Positions 51,977 to 60,320 of a stretch of 64,000 nucleotides of DNA are shown piece by piece. The DNA lies in contig NZ_CP109104.1 in NCBI RefSeq assembly GCF_035917675.1, forward strand, positions 5,890,001-5,954,000, read 5' to 3'. The position numbers were made by a program, and so were the translations under genes. Below the pieces are notes generated by a model, which did no database searches, was not told where the DNA came from, and saw only the letters and a list, made by a program, of their open reading frames with translations. Source of the DNA: Streptomyces sp. NBC_01775. GTDB lineage: Bacteria > Actinomycetota > Actinomycetes > Streptomycetales > Streptomycetaceae. Numbering within the stretch: position 1 is the stretch's first letter; every line of letters begins with the position of its first letter.

Positions 51977-52960
51977 TCAGGACGCCGGGCCCGGCGCCTT
52001 CGTCGGGACGTAGCCGAGCTTCTTGTCGACGACGTTCAGCAGCGGTTCGCCCTTCTCCCAGCGGTCGAAGTTGTCCAGGAACTGCTCGGCGAGGTCGTCG
52101 CGCCAGCCGACCGTGTCCCCGCTCATGTGCGGGGAGATCAGCAGACCCGGCACGTCCCACAGCCGGCTGTCGGCGGGCAGCGGCTCCTCGGCGAAGACGT
52201 CGAGGGCCGCGCCCTTGATGCGGTGCTTGAGCAGCGCGTCCACCAGGTCGTCCTCGACGACGTGCTGGCCCCTGCCGACGTTCAGGAAGTGTGCCCCGGG
52301 CTTCATACGGGCGAACATTCCCGCGTCGAACATGCCGGTCGACTCGTTGGTGAGCGGCGCGACGCACACGACCCAGTCCGCCTGGCCGACGAGCAGGGGC
52401 AGTTCGCCGGTGCTGTGGACGCGTCCGAATTCCGCGTCCGTGTCCCGTGCGGTCCGGCCGACGAGGTCCACGGTGACACCCAGTGCCAAGAGTGCGCGCC
52501 CGATTTCCCGGCCGATTGGACCCGATCCGACCACCGTCGCGCGACTTCCGCCGAGCCGAAATGTCTCACGGTGCCGCCAGCGTCGCTGGCGCTGCAATTC
52601 CCATGTGCCGCGAAAATCCTTGGCCATGGCTAGCACGAGTCCCAGCACATATTCGGCAATGGGCCGGTCAAAGATGCCTCGAGCATTAGTGATGACCGTC
52701 TCATCCGCGTCGGCCAGCTCCGGAAGCAGACGGTCCACCCCGGCGCTGGGCGTGTGCACCCAGCGGGGCCTGGGGCCCTCGCCCGGCCATGCCTCGCGCA
52801 CGGCGTCGGAGAGGAAATCCCAGACCAATAGCACGTCAGCGGCAGGAAGTTCTTCGGCGAGGGTCCTCTCGTCGGCGTGCACGACACGGGCACGTCCCGC
52901 CAGTCGGTCGAGCTGAGGAAGAGGCTCGGCGTCGAGGACAAGAACGCAGGTTTCGGACAT
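51977..52960 (-). CDS. D-2-hydroxyacid dehydrogenase
   Basis: This 327-residue enzyme oxidises a D-2-hydroxy acid or reduces a 2-oxo acid with NAD(P). The dinucleotide fold has VVGSGPIGREIGRAL (about residue 140). The catalytic set is arginine in NVGRG, glutamate in VFAEEPLP and histidine in ISPHMSGD. The N-terminal substrate domain is somewhat divergent. The ATG at 52960 has no strong ribosome site. A palindrome CGTTTCGAAACG lies just upstream at 52972-52983 and may be a regulator site. Its place between an amidase and two racemase-like enzymes suggests that it handles the final oxo or hydroxy acid. Confidence 0.88.
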   Translation of the reverse strand: MSETCVLVLDAEPLPQLDRLAGRARVVHADERTLAEELPAADVLLVWDFLSDAVREAWPGEGPRPRWVHTPSAGVDRLLPELADADETVITNARGIFDRPIAEYVLGLVLAMAKDFRGTWELQRQRRWRHRETFRLGGSRATVVGSGPIGREIGRALLALGVTVDLVGRTARDTDAEFGRVHSTGELPLLVGQADWVVCVAPLTNESTGMFDAGMFARMKPGAHFLNVGRGQHVVEDDLVDALLKHRIKGAALDVFAEEPLPADSRLWDVPGLLISPHMSGDTVGWRDDLAEQFLDNFDRWEKGEPLLNVVDKKLGYVPTKAPGPAS

Positions 52961-53196
52961 AGGCAGGAAACCGTTTCGAAACGTGGGGACGGTTGGCTGT
53001 GCGGTGACCCCGGGAAGAGCGAGAACACTGCTCGGATGGGAGGATTGACCACGGTAGGGAGCGGAAACTACCTTCGTCAACAAAGACATCTGCCCCGGCG
53101 TCCCGGCTTCTGACCGGCTTTGCTATTCCTCTGACTTCCCTGGACTCAGGGGCCTTTTGGCCATGAGCCTCCCCTCCGTTTTTTTGGGGCCACGAA
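52961..53196. promoter_or_regulatory. Divergent promoter region of the catabolic island
   Basis: This 236-bp region drives the dehydrogenase (minus) and racemase 1 (plus). It holds the 12-bp palindrome CGTTTCGAAACG at 52972-52983, which resembles an IclR-type site. The link is unproven. Confidence 0.45.
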
Positions 53197-54150
53197 ATGG
53201 ACGTCTCCTTCCTCGGCGGACCGATGCCGCAGCGCGGCGTGGGAATCGTCGCTCCCTTCGACTTCGCACTGGACCGTGAACTCTGGCGCTGGGTGCCGGA
53301 CGACGTGTCCTTGCACCTGACACGAACCCCCTTTGTGCCCGTCGAGGTCAGCCTCGACCTCGCCCGTCTGGTCAGCGAGCACGAGACGCTGCGCGAGGCG
53401 GTCAGGGCCCTGTGCGCCGTGGCCCCCGAAGTGGTGGCCTACGCCTGTACGTCCGGCAGTTTCGTCGGCGGCACCGCCGGTGAGAGGGCCATGGTGGCCG
53501 CCATGACCCAGGCCGGTGAGATGCCTTCTCTCACCACGTCGGGCGCCCTGCTGGAGGCGCTGCGCGAGATCGACGCGCGGCGCATCGCCATCGTCACCCC
53601 GTACACCAAGTCGGTGACCGACGCCCTGGAGGACTATCTGGACGAGGCGGGCATCGGCATCACCGGGCGCTGCTACCTGGGCCTGACCCGGGAGATCTGG
53701 CGCGTGCCCTACCGCGACGTGGTCGACATGGCCAGGGAAGCGGTGGCCGACGCGCCCGACGCGCTGTTCATCTCCTGCACCAACCTCCCGACCTACGACG
53801 TCATCCCGCAGCTGGAGGCCGAGCTGCGCATGCCGGTTCTCACGGCCAACCAGGTCACCATGTGGGCGGCGCTGCGCAGCATCGGCAAGGAGGCCGTCGG
53901 CCCCTACCAGGCCCTTCTCGACCCCGTCGCCCGGCGCGGCCCGGCGGCCATGACCCCCTCCCAGCCGATCTCGCACGAGGGCGACGGCCTCGGCGAGCCG
54001 GACGATCAGACACCGGGACCCGAGCCGGAGGCGGCGCTCGCCGGGGCAGGCACAGAGCCGTCCGAGCCGATGGAGGGCACCTCGGATCTGGGCTTCGGCC
54101 AGCAGTCCCATCCCGACGAGTGGAGCGGCGGCGCCCAGCCCCCGGTCTGA
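53197..54150 (+). CDS. Maleate isomerase/Asp-Glu racemase-fold enzyme 1
   Basis: This 317-residue enzyme of the racemase/maleate isomerase superfamily has both catalytic cysteines: first in VAYACTSGSFVGG (about residue 88), second in LFISCTNLPTYDV (about residue 192). The family isomerises maleate to fumarate, racemises Asp or Glu, or decarboxylates arylmalonates; EutA of ectoine use is another member. A C-terminal tail of about 75 residues is acidic and Gly/Pro-rich and not part of the fold. The ATG follows GGGG. A smaller paralogue lies 198 bp downstream. Confidence 0.8.
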   Translation: MDVSFLGGPMPQRGVGIVAPFDFALDRELWRWVPDDVSLHLTRTPFVPVEVSLDLARLVSEHETLREAVRALCAVAPEVVAYACTSGSFVGGTAGERAMVAAMTQAGEMPSLTTSGALLEALREIDARRIAIVTPYTKSVTDALEDYLDEAGIGITGRCYLGLTREIWRVPYRDVVDMAREAVADAPDALFISCTNLPTYDVIPQLEAELRMPVLTANQVTMWAALRSIGKEAVGPYQALLDPVARRGPAAMTPSQPISHEGDGLGEPDDQTPGPEPEAALAGAGTEPSEPMEGTSDLGFGQQSHPDEWSGGAQPPV

Positions 54151-54348
54151 CCCCCTGTCCGTGCCGGCAAGCACTCGCGCAGGCACCCGAGCACGGCATC
54201 CCGTACGGACCTCCGTACGACACCCCGCACGACCCCAACCGCCGTACCGCCCCTGGCAGTACGGCGGTCTCCAGCACGCACGGACGCACGCATGAACGGC
54301 ACGCGCGCGTACACATTCACGGCGCGCACACATACACAGGAGGCGTAG

Positions 54349-55086
54349 ATGGCACAGGCGGCATCGGCACCAGCGGTCGGTTTCCTCTACCCCGGCTACT
54401 CGGCCGAGGACGACTACCCGCGGCTGGAGCGGATCCTCGCCGAGGCGGGCGCCGAGGTCCGGCTGCCGCTCGTGCACACCGACATCGGCGAGGACGCCCA
54501 CCGCGTGGACGCCCTCCTGGAGATGGGCTCGGCCGCCCGGCTCGCCGCCAAGGTGGAAGAGGTCAAGCAGCAGGACATCCAGGCCGTCGTGTGGGCCTGC
54601 ACCAGCGCCAGCTTCGTCTTCGGCTGGGAGGGCGCGCACGATCAGGTGCGCGAGCTGTCGGCCACGGCCGGACTGCCGGCCTCCAGCACCTCCTTCGCCT
54701 TCGCGGGCGCGGTGCGCGACCTGGGCGTGGAGCGGGTGAGCATCGCCGCGACCTATCCCGAGGACGTCGCCGAGCTGTTCACCGGCTTCCTCAAGGCGGC
54801 GGGCGCCGAGGTCGTCGCCATGCGCGGCAGCGGCATCATCACCGCGGCCGAGGTGGGCACCTGGGGCGAGGAGGAGGTCCTGGCCCTCGCCCGCGGCGGC
54901 GACCACCCCGACGCGCAGGCGGTGCTCCTCCCGGACACCGCCCTGCACACCGCTGCCTGGATCCCCGCCCTGGAGGAGGAGCTGGGCAAGCCGGTCCTGA
55001 CGGCCAATCAAGTGACGGCCAGGGAGGGGCTGCGCCTCCTCGACCTGGAGGTGCGCTGCCCCGCGCTGGGCGCGCTCTTCACCTGA
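54349..55086 (+). CDS. Asp/Glu racemase-fold enzyme 2, lacking the second cysteine
   Basis: This 245-residue paralogue has the first catalytic cysteine in VVWACTSASFVFG near residue 83. Where the first protein has SCTNLPT, this one reads LPDTALHT, so the second cysteine is aspartate. Racemases need two cysteines, so it should not racemise; a one-cysteine isomerase, decarboxylase or regulatory partner is possible. Its ATG follows AGGAGG. The stop lies in a 14-bp triple repeat (55075-55116). It probably shares a transcript with enzyme 1. Confidence 0.78.
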   Translation: MAQAASAPAVGFLYPGYSAEDDYPRLERILAEAGAEVRLPLVHTDIGEDAHRVDALLEMGSAARLAAKVEEVKQQDIQAVVWACTSASFVFGWEGAHDQVRELSATAGLPASSTSFAFAGAVRDLGVERVSIAATYPEDVAELFTGFLKAAGAEVVAMRGSGIITAAEVGTWGEEEVLALARGGDHPDAQAVLLPDTALHTAAWIPALEEELGKPVLTANQVTAREGLRLLDLEVRCPALGALFT

Positions 55087-55116
55087 GCCTCTTCACCTGC
55101 CCCCTTCACCTGATCG
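55075..55116. repeat. 14-bp triple tandem repeat across a stop codon
   Basis: Three copies contain CTTCACCTG. The first holds the stop TGA of racemase-fold enzyme 2. Confidence 0.85.
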
Positions 55117-55162
55117 TTCCCGCCTGATCACGTTCGTCTGATCGCCACGCGTGGACGAGCCC

Positions 55163-56428
55163 TCAGCGGCGGCCCTCGACGGCCGCCGCTGAGGGTGTTT
55201 CCGCCCCCGCCATGTCTGCGTCCGTTGCCGTGCCTGTGCCTGTGCCTGTGCCCGTGCCCGTGTCCGTTGCCGCTGCCGTCCCGTCGGCCCGGCGGTCGCG
55301 GCGCAGCGAGTAGACCGCGACCGCCAGCCCGGCCAGGGTCAGCAGCGCGCCGACGGGGAGAATCCCGCGCGGCCCCGCGTCGCCCTCGACGATCCGGCCG
55401 CCCAGCCACCCGGCGAAGGCCGCCGCGACCTGGAAGCCCGAGGCGTTGACCGCGACGGCCAGGGTGGGCGCCGAGTGCGCCGTCGAGAGCACCCGGGTCT
55501 GCATGCCGGGAATGATCGCGTACGCCAGTACGCCGACCACGAAGGTCAGTACGGCCGCGAGCGCCTGGCTCCCGGCCACCGGCCAGAACAGCGCCAGCAC
55601 GCCCGCCAGTCCGGCCAGCAGCCCTGCCAGCGAGGGCATCAGCGCCCGGTCGGCGAGCCACCCGCCGAGGAAGTTGCCGGCGAAGGCCCCGGCGCCGTAG
55701 ACCAGCAGCAACGCCGGTACGGCACCGGACCCGAAGCCGCTCACCTCGGTGAGCAGCGGCGTGATGTAGACGAAGAACGTGACCACGCCGATGTTGCCGG
55801 CCACCGTGAGGGCCATCGCGAGCTGGACGTCGCGCTTGAGGAGCACCCGCAGTTCGCCGAGCACCGATCCGGTGACCGTCGAGGGCCGCGCGGGCACCGA
55901 CGGGAGCACCAGCAGCAGCGCGAGGACGCTGCATCCCGCGACGGCCGCGAAGGTGGTCCGCCAGTCGAAGTGCTGTCCGATCAGGGTGCCCAGCGGGGTG
56001 CCCAGGATGATGCCGAGGTTCATGCCCAGGGTGAGCTTCGCCACAGTGGACGCCTGTTTCCCCTCCTGTGCCATGGAGACGGCCGTGGTGATCGCGACCG
56101 CGAAGAACGTGGCCACGACCGACCCGGCCACGAACCGCGCCACCACCAGCACCGGATAGCCGGGCGCCAGTGCCGAGCCGGCGTTCCCGAGCACGGAGAC
56201 GGCCACCAGGCCGACGATCAGCGGTTTACGGGCCAGCCGCGCGGTCAGCACGGTGACGACGGGCCCGCCGACGATCATGCCCAGCGCATAGGCGGTCGTC
56301 AGCCGCCCCGCAGCGGCGAGGGACACCGACAGGTCGCCCGAGACCTCCGGCAGCAGACCGGCGATCACGAACTCGCCGGTCGTCAGGCTGAAGACGACCA
56401 GCATGAGCGAGAAAACAGAGAGAGGCAT
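55163..56428 (-). CDS. MFS drug-type exporter (DHA1, Cmx/AraJ-like)
   Basis: This 421-residue, twelve-helix transporter has the segment SLTTGEFVIAGLLPEVSGDL at the start and ALGMIVGGPVVTVLTARL with the loop 2-3 region LARKPLIVG. The family pumps chloramphenicol, arabinose-like sugars or other drugs. The tail is a Gly-Thr repeat from hexamer DNA (about 55215-55265). It is divergent from an HxlR regulator, and an inverted repeat lies between them, so inducible efflux of a toxic compound is likely. The ATG 56428 has a weak ribosome site. Confidence 0.86.
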   Translation of the reverse strand: MPLSVFSLMLVVFSLTTGEFVIAGLLPEVSGDLSVSLAAAGRLTTAYALGMIVGGPVVTVLTARLARKPLIVGLVAVSVLGNAGSALAPGYPVLVVARFVAGSVVATFFAVAITTAVSMAQEGKQASTVAKLTLGMNLGIILGTPLGTLIGQHFDWRTTFAAVAGCSVLALLLVLPSVPARPSTVTGSVLGELRVLLKRDVQLAMALTVAGNIGVVTFFVYITPLLTEVSGFGSGAVPALLLVYGAGAFAGNFLGGWLADRALMPSLAGLLAGLAGVLALFWPVAGSQALAAVLTFVVGVLAYAIIPGMQTRVLSTAHSAPTLAVAVNASGFQVAAAFAGWLGGRIVEGDAGPRGILPVGALLTLAGLAVAVYSLRRDRRADGTAAATDTGTGTGTGTGTATDADMAGAETPSAAAVEGRR

Positions 56429-56494
56429 GACGGACTCGCACTCATGAAAGGGAGTGGGGACGCGCTGATCCTCGCCGTACGCTTACCTGCCAAC

Positions 56495-56521
56495 AAGTAC
56501 CGACTTAAAAGTGCAGTACTT
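56495..56521. promoter_or_regulatory. Inverted repeat between MFS exporter and HxlR genes
   Basis: AAGTACCGACTT and AAGTGCAGTACTT are imperfect inverted arms (AAGTAC against GTACTT) around an AAA centre. This is a likely HxlR operator that overlaps the promoter of the divergent pair. Confidence 0.6.
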
Positions 56522-56539
56522 ACCTGGAGGTGGGTGCGA

Positions 56540-56929
56540 ATGGCCGCACGGAAGTGCCAGACGACGTTCGTCTCGGGGCTCGACGCCGCCCTGGACGTGG
56601 TCGGCGGCAAGTGGAAGGGCCTGATCCTCTGGGCGCTCAGCGACGGGCCCAAGCGCTTCAGCCAGCTGCGGCGCTGTCTGTCGGGGGTCAGCGAGAAGAT
56701 GCTCATCCAGCATCTGCGCGAGCTGGAGCGCGACGAGGCCGTGCACCGCGAGGTGCACCACGCGGTGCCGCCGAAGGTCGAGTACTCCCTCACCCCGACC
56801 GGCAGCACGCTCATCGAGGCCCTCCGCCCGCTGGGGGACTGGGGCACCGAGCACCGGTCCCGCCTGGAGACCGTCCGCGGCGCCCTCGCGGCCGGGAACG
56901 GTGCCCCGGGGAAGACAGCGGCCGTCTGA
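56540..56929 (+). CDS. HxlR-family transcriptional regulator
   Basis: This 129-residue winged-helix regulator has GGKWKGLILWALSDGP, then FSQLRRCLSGVSEKMLIQHLRELERDEAV, the core of HxlR proteins. A cysteine lies at residue 6 (RKCQTTF), as in redox- or aldehyde-sensing members such as HypR. The ATG at 56540 follows GGAGG. It is divergent from the MFS exporter and 91 bp upstream of the LLM oxidoreductase, so it may control both. Confidence 0.9.
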   Translation: MAARKCQTTFVSGLDAALDVVGGKWKGLILWALSDGPKRFSQLRRCLSGVSEKMLIQHLRELERDEAVHREVHHAVPPKVEYSLTPTGSTLIEALRPLGDWGTEHRSRLETVRGALAAGNGAPGKTAAV

Positions 56930-57020
56930 CGCGTTGTAGGGAGCCGTCGGCCCACCCTCCGTGGGCCGCGGCACGGCACGAACGAGGCCGCGCACCGCAC
57001 GTACGAAGAGAGGCAGCATC

Positions 57021-58229
57021 GTGGGCGACGACGCACAGGCCGACGGGAATCCGGGCGCGGGCATACGGGGCGAGGCCCACGGCACGGCTCCGGTGCCGCT
57101 GTCCGTCCTGGACCTGGCCAACGTGGGCAAGGGATACACCGCCACCGACGCGCTGGAGGCCTCCACCCGGGTGGCCCGGCTCGCCGACTCCCGCAGCTTC
57201 ACCCGCTACTGGGTGGCCGAGCACCACTCCATGCCGGGCGTCGCCAGCTCCTCGCCCGCCGTGATCCTCGCCCACCTGGCGGCCCACACCTCCCGCGTCC
57301 GCCTGGGCTCGGGCGGCGTCATGCTGCCCAACCACGCACCGCTGGTGATCGCCGAGCAGTTCGGCACCCTGGAGGCGCTCGCCCCGGGCCGCATCGACCT
57401 GGGGCTCGGCCGCGCGCCCGGCACCGACGGGGCCACGGCGGCGGCGCTGCGCCGCACCGAGCGGCTGCGCGAGGGCGCCGAGGACTTCCCGCAGCAGCTC
57501 GCCGAGCTGATCCGCTTTCTGGACGACGACTTCCCCGACGGCCACCGGTACGCGCGTATCCACGCCGTCCCCGGCCCCGTACAGGCCGAGGGCCCGAAGC
57601 AGAGCGCGCACCGGCCGCCGGTGTGGCTGCTCGGCTCCTCTGGCTTCAGCGCCCAGCTGGCCGGCAGCCTCGGACTCCCGTTCGCCTTCGCCCACCACTT
57701 CTCGGCGGCCAACACCCTGCCCGCGCTGGACCTTTACCGCGAGTCCTTCCGCCCCTCGGAGGTGCTGGACGAGCCGTACGCGCTGATCGGCGCCGCCGCG
57801 CTGGCCGCCGAGGACGAGCGGGAGGCCCACCGCCAGGTGCTGACGGGGGCGCTGTCGATGGTGCGGCTGCGCACCGGCCGCCCCGGGCTGATCCCGACGC
57901 CCGAGGAGGCGGAGAGCTACTCCTTCAGCCCCGTCGAGCGGGACTTCGTGGACAGCTGGCTGGGCAACGTCACCTACGGCACGCCCGAGGCCGTGCGCGA
58001 AGGGCTGGACGCGCTGGTGAAGCGGACCGGCGCCGACGAGCTGATGCTCACCGCCAACGCGCACACGCCGGACGTCCGGGTCCGCTCCTACGAACTGATC
58101 GCCGACGCCTACGCGCTGCCCGCCGGGCGCGAGGGCGACGGTGGATCCGCGGCCCCAGATGCCGCCGAGGCCGCCGTGGACCAGGCCAGCAGCTCGCCGA
58201 TCCGGTCGGCCTCCATCGGCTTGGCGTAG
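57021..58229 (+). CDS. LLM-class flavin-dependent oxidoreductase
   Basis: This 402-residue luciferase-like monooxygenase uses reduced FMN or F420. SVLDLANVGKGYTATDAL is the family start. FTRYWVAEHHSMPGVASSSPAV and RIDLGLGRAPGTDG are flavin-contact segments. It is full length plus a C-terminal tail of about 45 residues that overlaps the antisense end of cdgA by 121 bp. The GTG at 57021 follows GAGAGG. A role beside HxlR and the exporter in detoxification is inferred only. Confidence 0.88.
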   Translation: MGDDAQADGNPGAGIRGEAHGTAPVPLSVLDLANVGKGYTATDALEASTRVARLADSRSFTRYWVAEHHSMPGVASSSPAVILAHLAAHTSRVRLGSGGVMLPNHAPLVIAEQFGTLEALAPGRIDLGLGRAPGTDGATAAALRRTERLREGAEDFPQQLAELIRFLDDDFPDGHRYARIHAVPGPVQAEGPKQSAHRPPVWLLGSSGFSAQLAGSLGLPFAFAHHFSAANTLPALDLYRESFRPSEVLDEPYALIGAAALAAEDEREAHRQVLTGALSMVRLRTGRPGLIPTPEEAESYSFSPVERDFVDSWLGNVTYGTPEAVREGLDALVKRTGADELMLTANAHTPDVRVRSYELIADAYALPAGREGDGGSAAPDAAEAAVDQASSSPIRSASIGLA

Positions 58230-59971
58230 TGCCAGCCCTGGCCGGTGTCACAGCCGATCCGGCGCAGCCGCTCGGCCTGCGCCGGACCCTCGACGCACTC
58301 GGCGGTCACGGTCAGGCCGAGCTTGTGCGCGAGCTGCACGAGCGCGGTCACGATCGTCTCGTCCGCCGGGTTCTGGTGCCGGGCCGTGCGGAAGCCGCGG
58401 ACGAACGTGCCGTCCAGCTTCAGCGCGCGCACCGGCAGCCGGCTGAGATAGGCGAGGTTGGAATAGCCCGTGCCGAAGTCGTCGATGGCGATGCGTACGC
58501 CCATGTCGGACAGCGCCTGGAGCGCCTGGAGGGGACGGCCGGCCGAGCCCATCACCGCTGACTCGGTCAGCTCCAGCTGGAGCAGCCCGGAAGGCAGCCC
58601 CGTCTCCTCCAGGATGTCGGCCACATCGCGCACCAGGTCCGAGTCCCACACCTGGCGCACCGCCACGTTCACGCTCACGTACAGCGGCGGCCCCGGATGC
58701 TCCAGCATCCAGCGGCGGGCCTGGCGGCAGGACTCCTCCAGCACCCAGCGGCCGAGCGGCACGATCGCGCCGTTCTCCTCGGCCAGGCCGATGAAACGGT
58801 CCGGGCTCAGCTGCCCGAACTGCGGATGCCGCCAGCGCACCAGGGCCTCCACGCCGCGCAGGCTGTCGTCGGCGAAGCCCACGATCGGCTGGTACTCCAG
58901 CACGAACTCGCGGCGCTCCACCGCCCTGCGCAGCGTGCTGGACAGCGCCTGTCTGGTCATGCGGTGCGCGTTGCGCTCGGGGTCGAACAGGGTCCAGCGC
59001 GCCTTGCCGTCGGCCTTGGCCCAGTAGAGCGTGGTGTCGGCCGCCTGCATCAGCTCGGTGGGGCTCGTGCCCGCCGTCTCGCGTTCGACGACGCCGATGC
59101 TGGCGGAGACGGACAGCCGCTGGCCCGCCAGGTCGAACGGCCGCTGGAGCGCGGCCAGTACCGACTGGGCGAGCTGGGTGAGCTGTTCGGTGCCGGTCGA
59201 GGACTCGACCAGCAGCGCGAACTCGTCGCCGCCCAGCCGCGCCACCAGATGGCCGCCGCACTCCTCGGATCCGGCCTCGGCGCACTGGGTCAGCCGTTGG
59301 GCGACCGCGTCCAGCAGGCTGTCGCCGACCCGGTGGCCGAGGGTGTCGTTGACGGCCTTGAAGCCGTCCAGGTCGATGTAGCACAAGCCCGTCCGGCCGG
59401 TCGCCGAGTCTGCGAGCGCCGCGGCCAGCCGCTCGAAGAACAGGGTGCGGTTGGGCAGCCGGGTGACCGGGTCGTGCATCTGGAGGTGCCGCAGCCGCTC
59501 CTGGAGATCGCGTCGCTCGCTGATGTCGGCGATCGACAACAGCGCCTCACCCTCGCGCGCGGTGGGGGTGACGGTGATCTCCGCCCAGAGCGGGTGCCCG
59601 TCGGCGTGTTTGAGCCTGCGGGTGCAGGACATGCGGTCGGTGCGGCCCTGGAGCGCCTCGTTGTAGGCGCTGCGCACCCGGCCGTCCAGCCCGAGCCCGG
59701 CCAGCTCGGCGATGGCCCGGCCGGTGATCCGGCGGGGTTCGGCGCCGAGCAGCGTGCCCAGCGCGGGGTTGGCCGTCAGCACCCGGCCGTCCCGGTCGAC
59801 GATGGCCATCGGCAGCTGTGCCGCGTGGAAGGCAGCCCTGAAGTCGCTTTCGCTGTGCCCGTTGTGTGAGCGCCGTCGCCAGCGCTTGGAGTTACTTTCC
59901 GTGATGATTTGGGGTTGCGTTACGAGGGGTTCGCCGGAGTCTTTGCCCGGTCCTTCGAGGGGTCCGTTCAC
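58109..59971 (-). CDS. cdgA: PAS-GGDEF-EAL cyclic-di-GMP enzyme (CdgA-like)
   Basis: This 620-residue protein has no clear membrane helix: a PAS domain (about residues 45-150), a GGDEF domain with RLGGDEFALL near residue 248 and an EAL domain with GVEALVRW near residue 395. Both catalytic signatures are intact, so it may make and break c-di-GMP. In S. coelicolor CdgA (SCO2817) is a BldD target that affects development. The GTG at 59971 follows GGAG. The C-terminal tail after the EAL domain overlaps the antisense LLM gene. Confidence 0.9.
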   Translation of the reverse strand: MNGPLEGPGKDSGEPLVTQPQIITESNSKRWRRRSHNGHSESDFRAAFHAAQLPMAIVDRDGRVLTANPALGTLLGAEPRRITGRAIAELAGLGLDGRVRSAYNEALQGRTDRMSCTRRLKHADGHPLWAEITVTPTAREGEALLSIADISERRDLQERLRHLQMHDPVTRLPNRTLFFERLAAALADSATGRTGLCYIDLDGFKAVNDTLGHRVGDSLLDAVAQRLTQCAEAGSEECGGHLVARLGGDEFALLVESSTGTEQLTQLAQSVLAALQRPFDLAGQRLSVSASIGVVERETAGTSPTELMQAADTTLYWAKADGKARWTLFDPERNAHRMTRQALSSTLRRAVERREFVLEYQPIVGFADDSLRGVEALVRWRHPQFGQLSPDRFIGLAEENGAIVPLGRWVLEESCRQARRWMLEHPGPPLYVSVNVAVRQVWDSDLVRDVADILEETGLPSGLLQLELTESAVMGSAGRPLQALQALSDMGVRIAIDDFGTGYSNLAYLSRLPVRALKLDGTFVRGFRTARHQNPADETIVTALVQLAHKLGLTVTAECVEGPAQAERLRRIGCDTGQGWHYAKPMEADRIGELLAWSTAASAASGAADPPSPSRPAGSA

Positions 59972-60320
59972 CGATCGCTCCGCGGGGGGCTCGTCTCGTG
60001 CGGATCGATCGGGGAAGGCCCGTGAGCCGCCCAGGGGAGGATCCGCGCTGGAAATGTGCCGATCATAGAGGTTGGCGCGCGAGCGGAGCCAGTGTCTCCG
60101 CTGCCGTTGCCGGTCACTGGGGCGGCTGGGGCGGAAGTGTGGGCGCGAGGGTGACCGTTTCCGCGCCGGTGCCGACTGCGCCCTGACCGCTTACGACCGA
60201 GCATTACGAAGAGTAGTCATATTGTGGTTGACTCGACCGGCCTACCGGAACGGGGCGAAGTCGGACATGTAGGGACAGTGTAGGGAGAGTCCGCAGTCCC
60301 TTTTCCGGTGAGGTCGAGAC
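59972..60320. other. 349-bp divergent intergenic region, cdgA and M6 protease
   Basis: No gene is seen. It holds the promoters of cdgA and of the M6-like protein. GGTCAC (60112) and GTGACC (60151) form a widely spaced inverted repeat, which may be a regulator site such as BldD; this is weak. Confidence 0.4.

Noticed and set aside
60112..60156. GGTCAC/GTGACC considered as a BldD site for cdgA
   Set aside because: The arms are 33 bp apart and about 140 bp from the start. The match to the BldD box is weak, so I do not list it as an operator.
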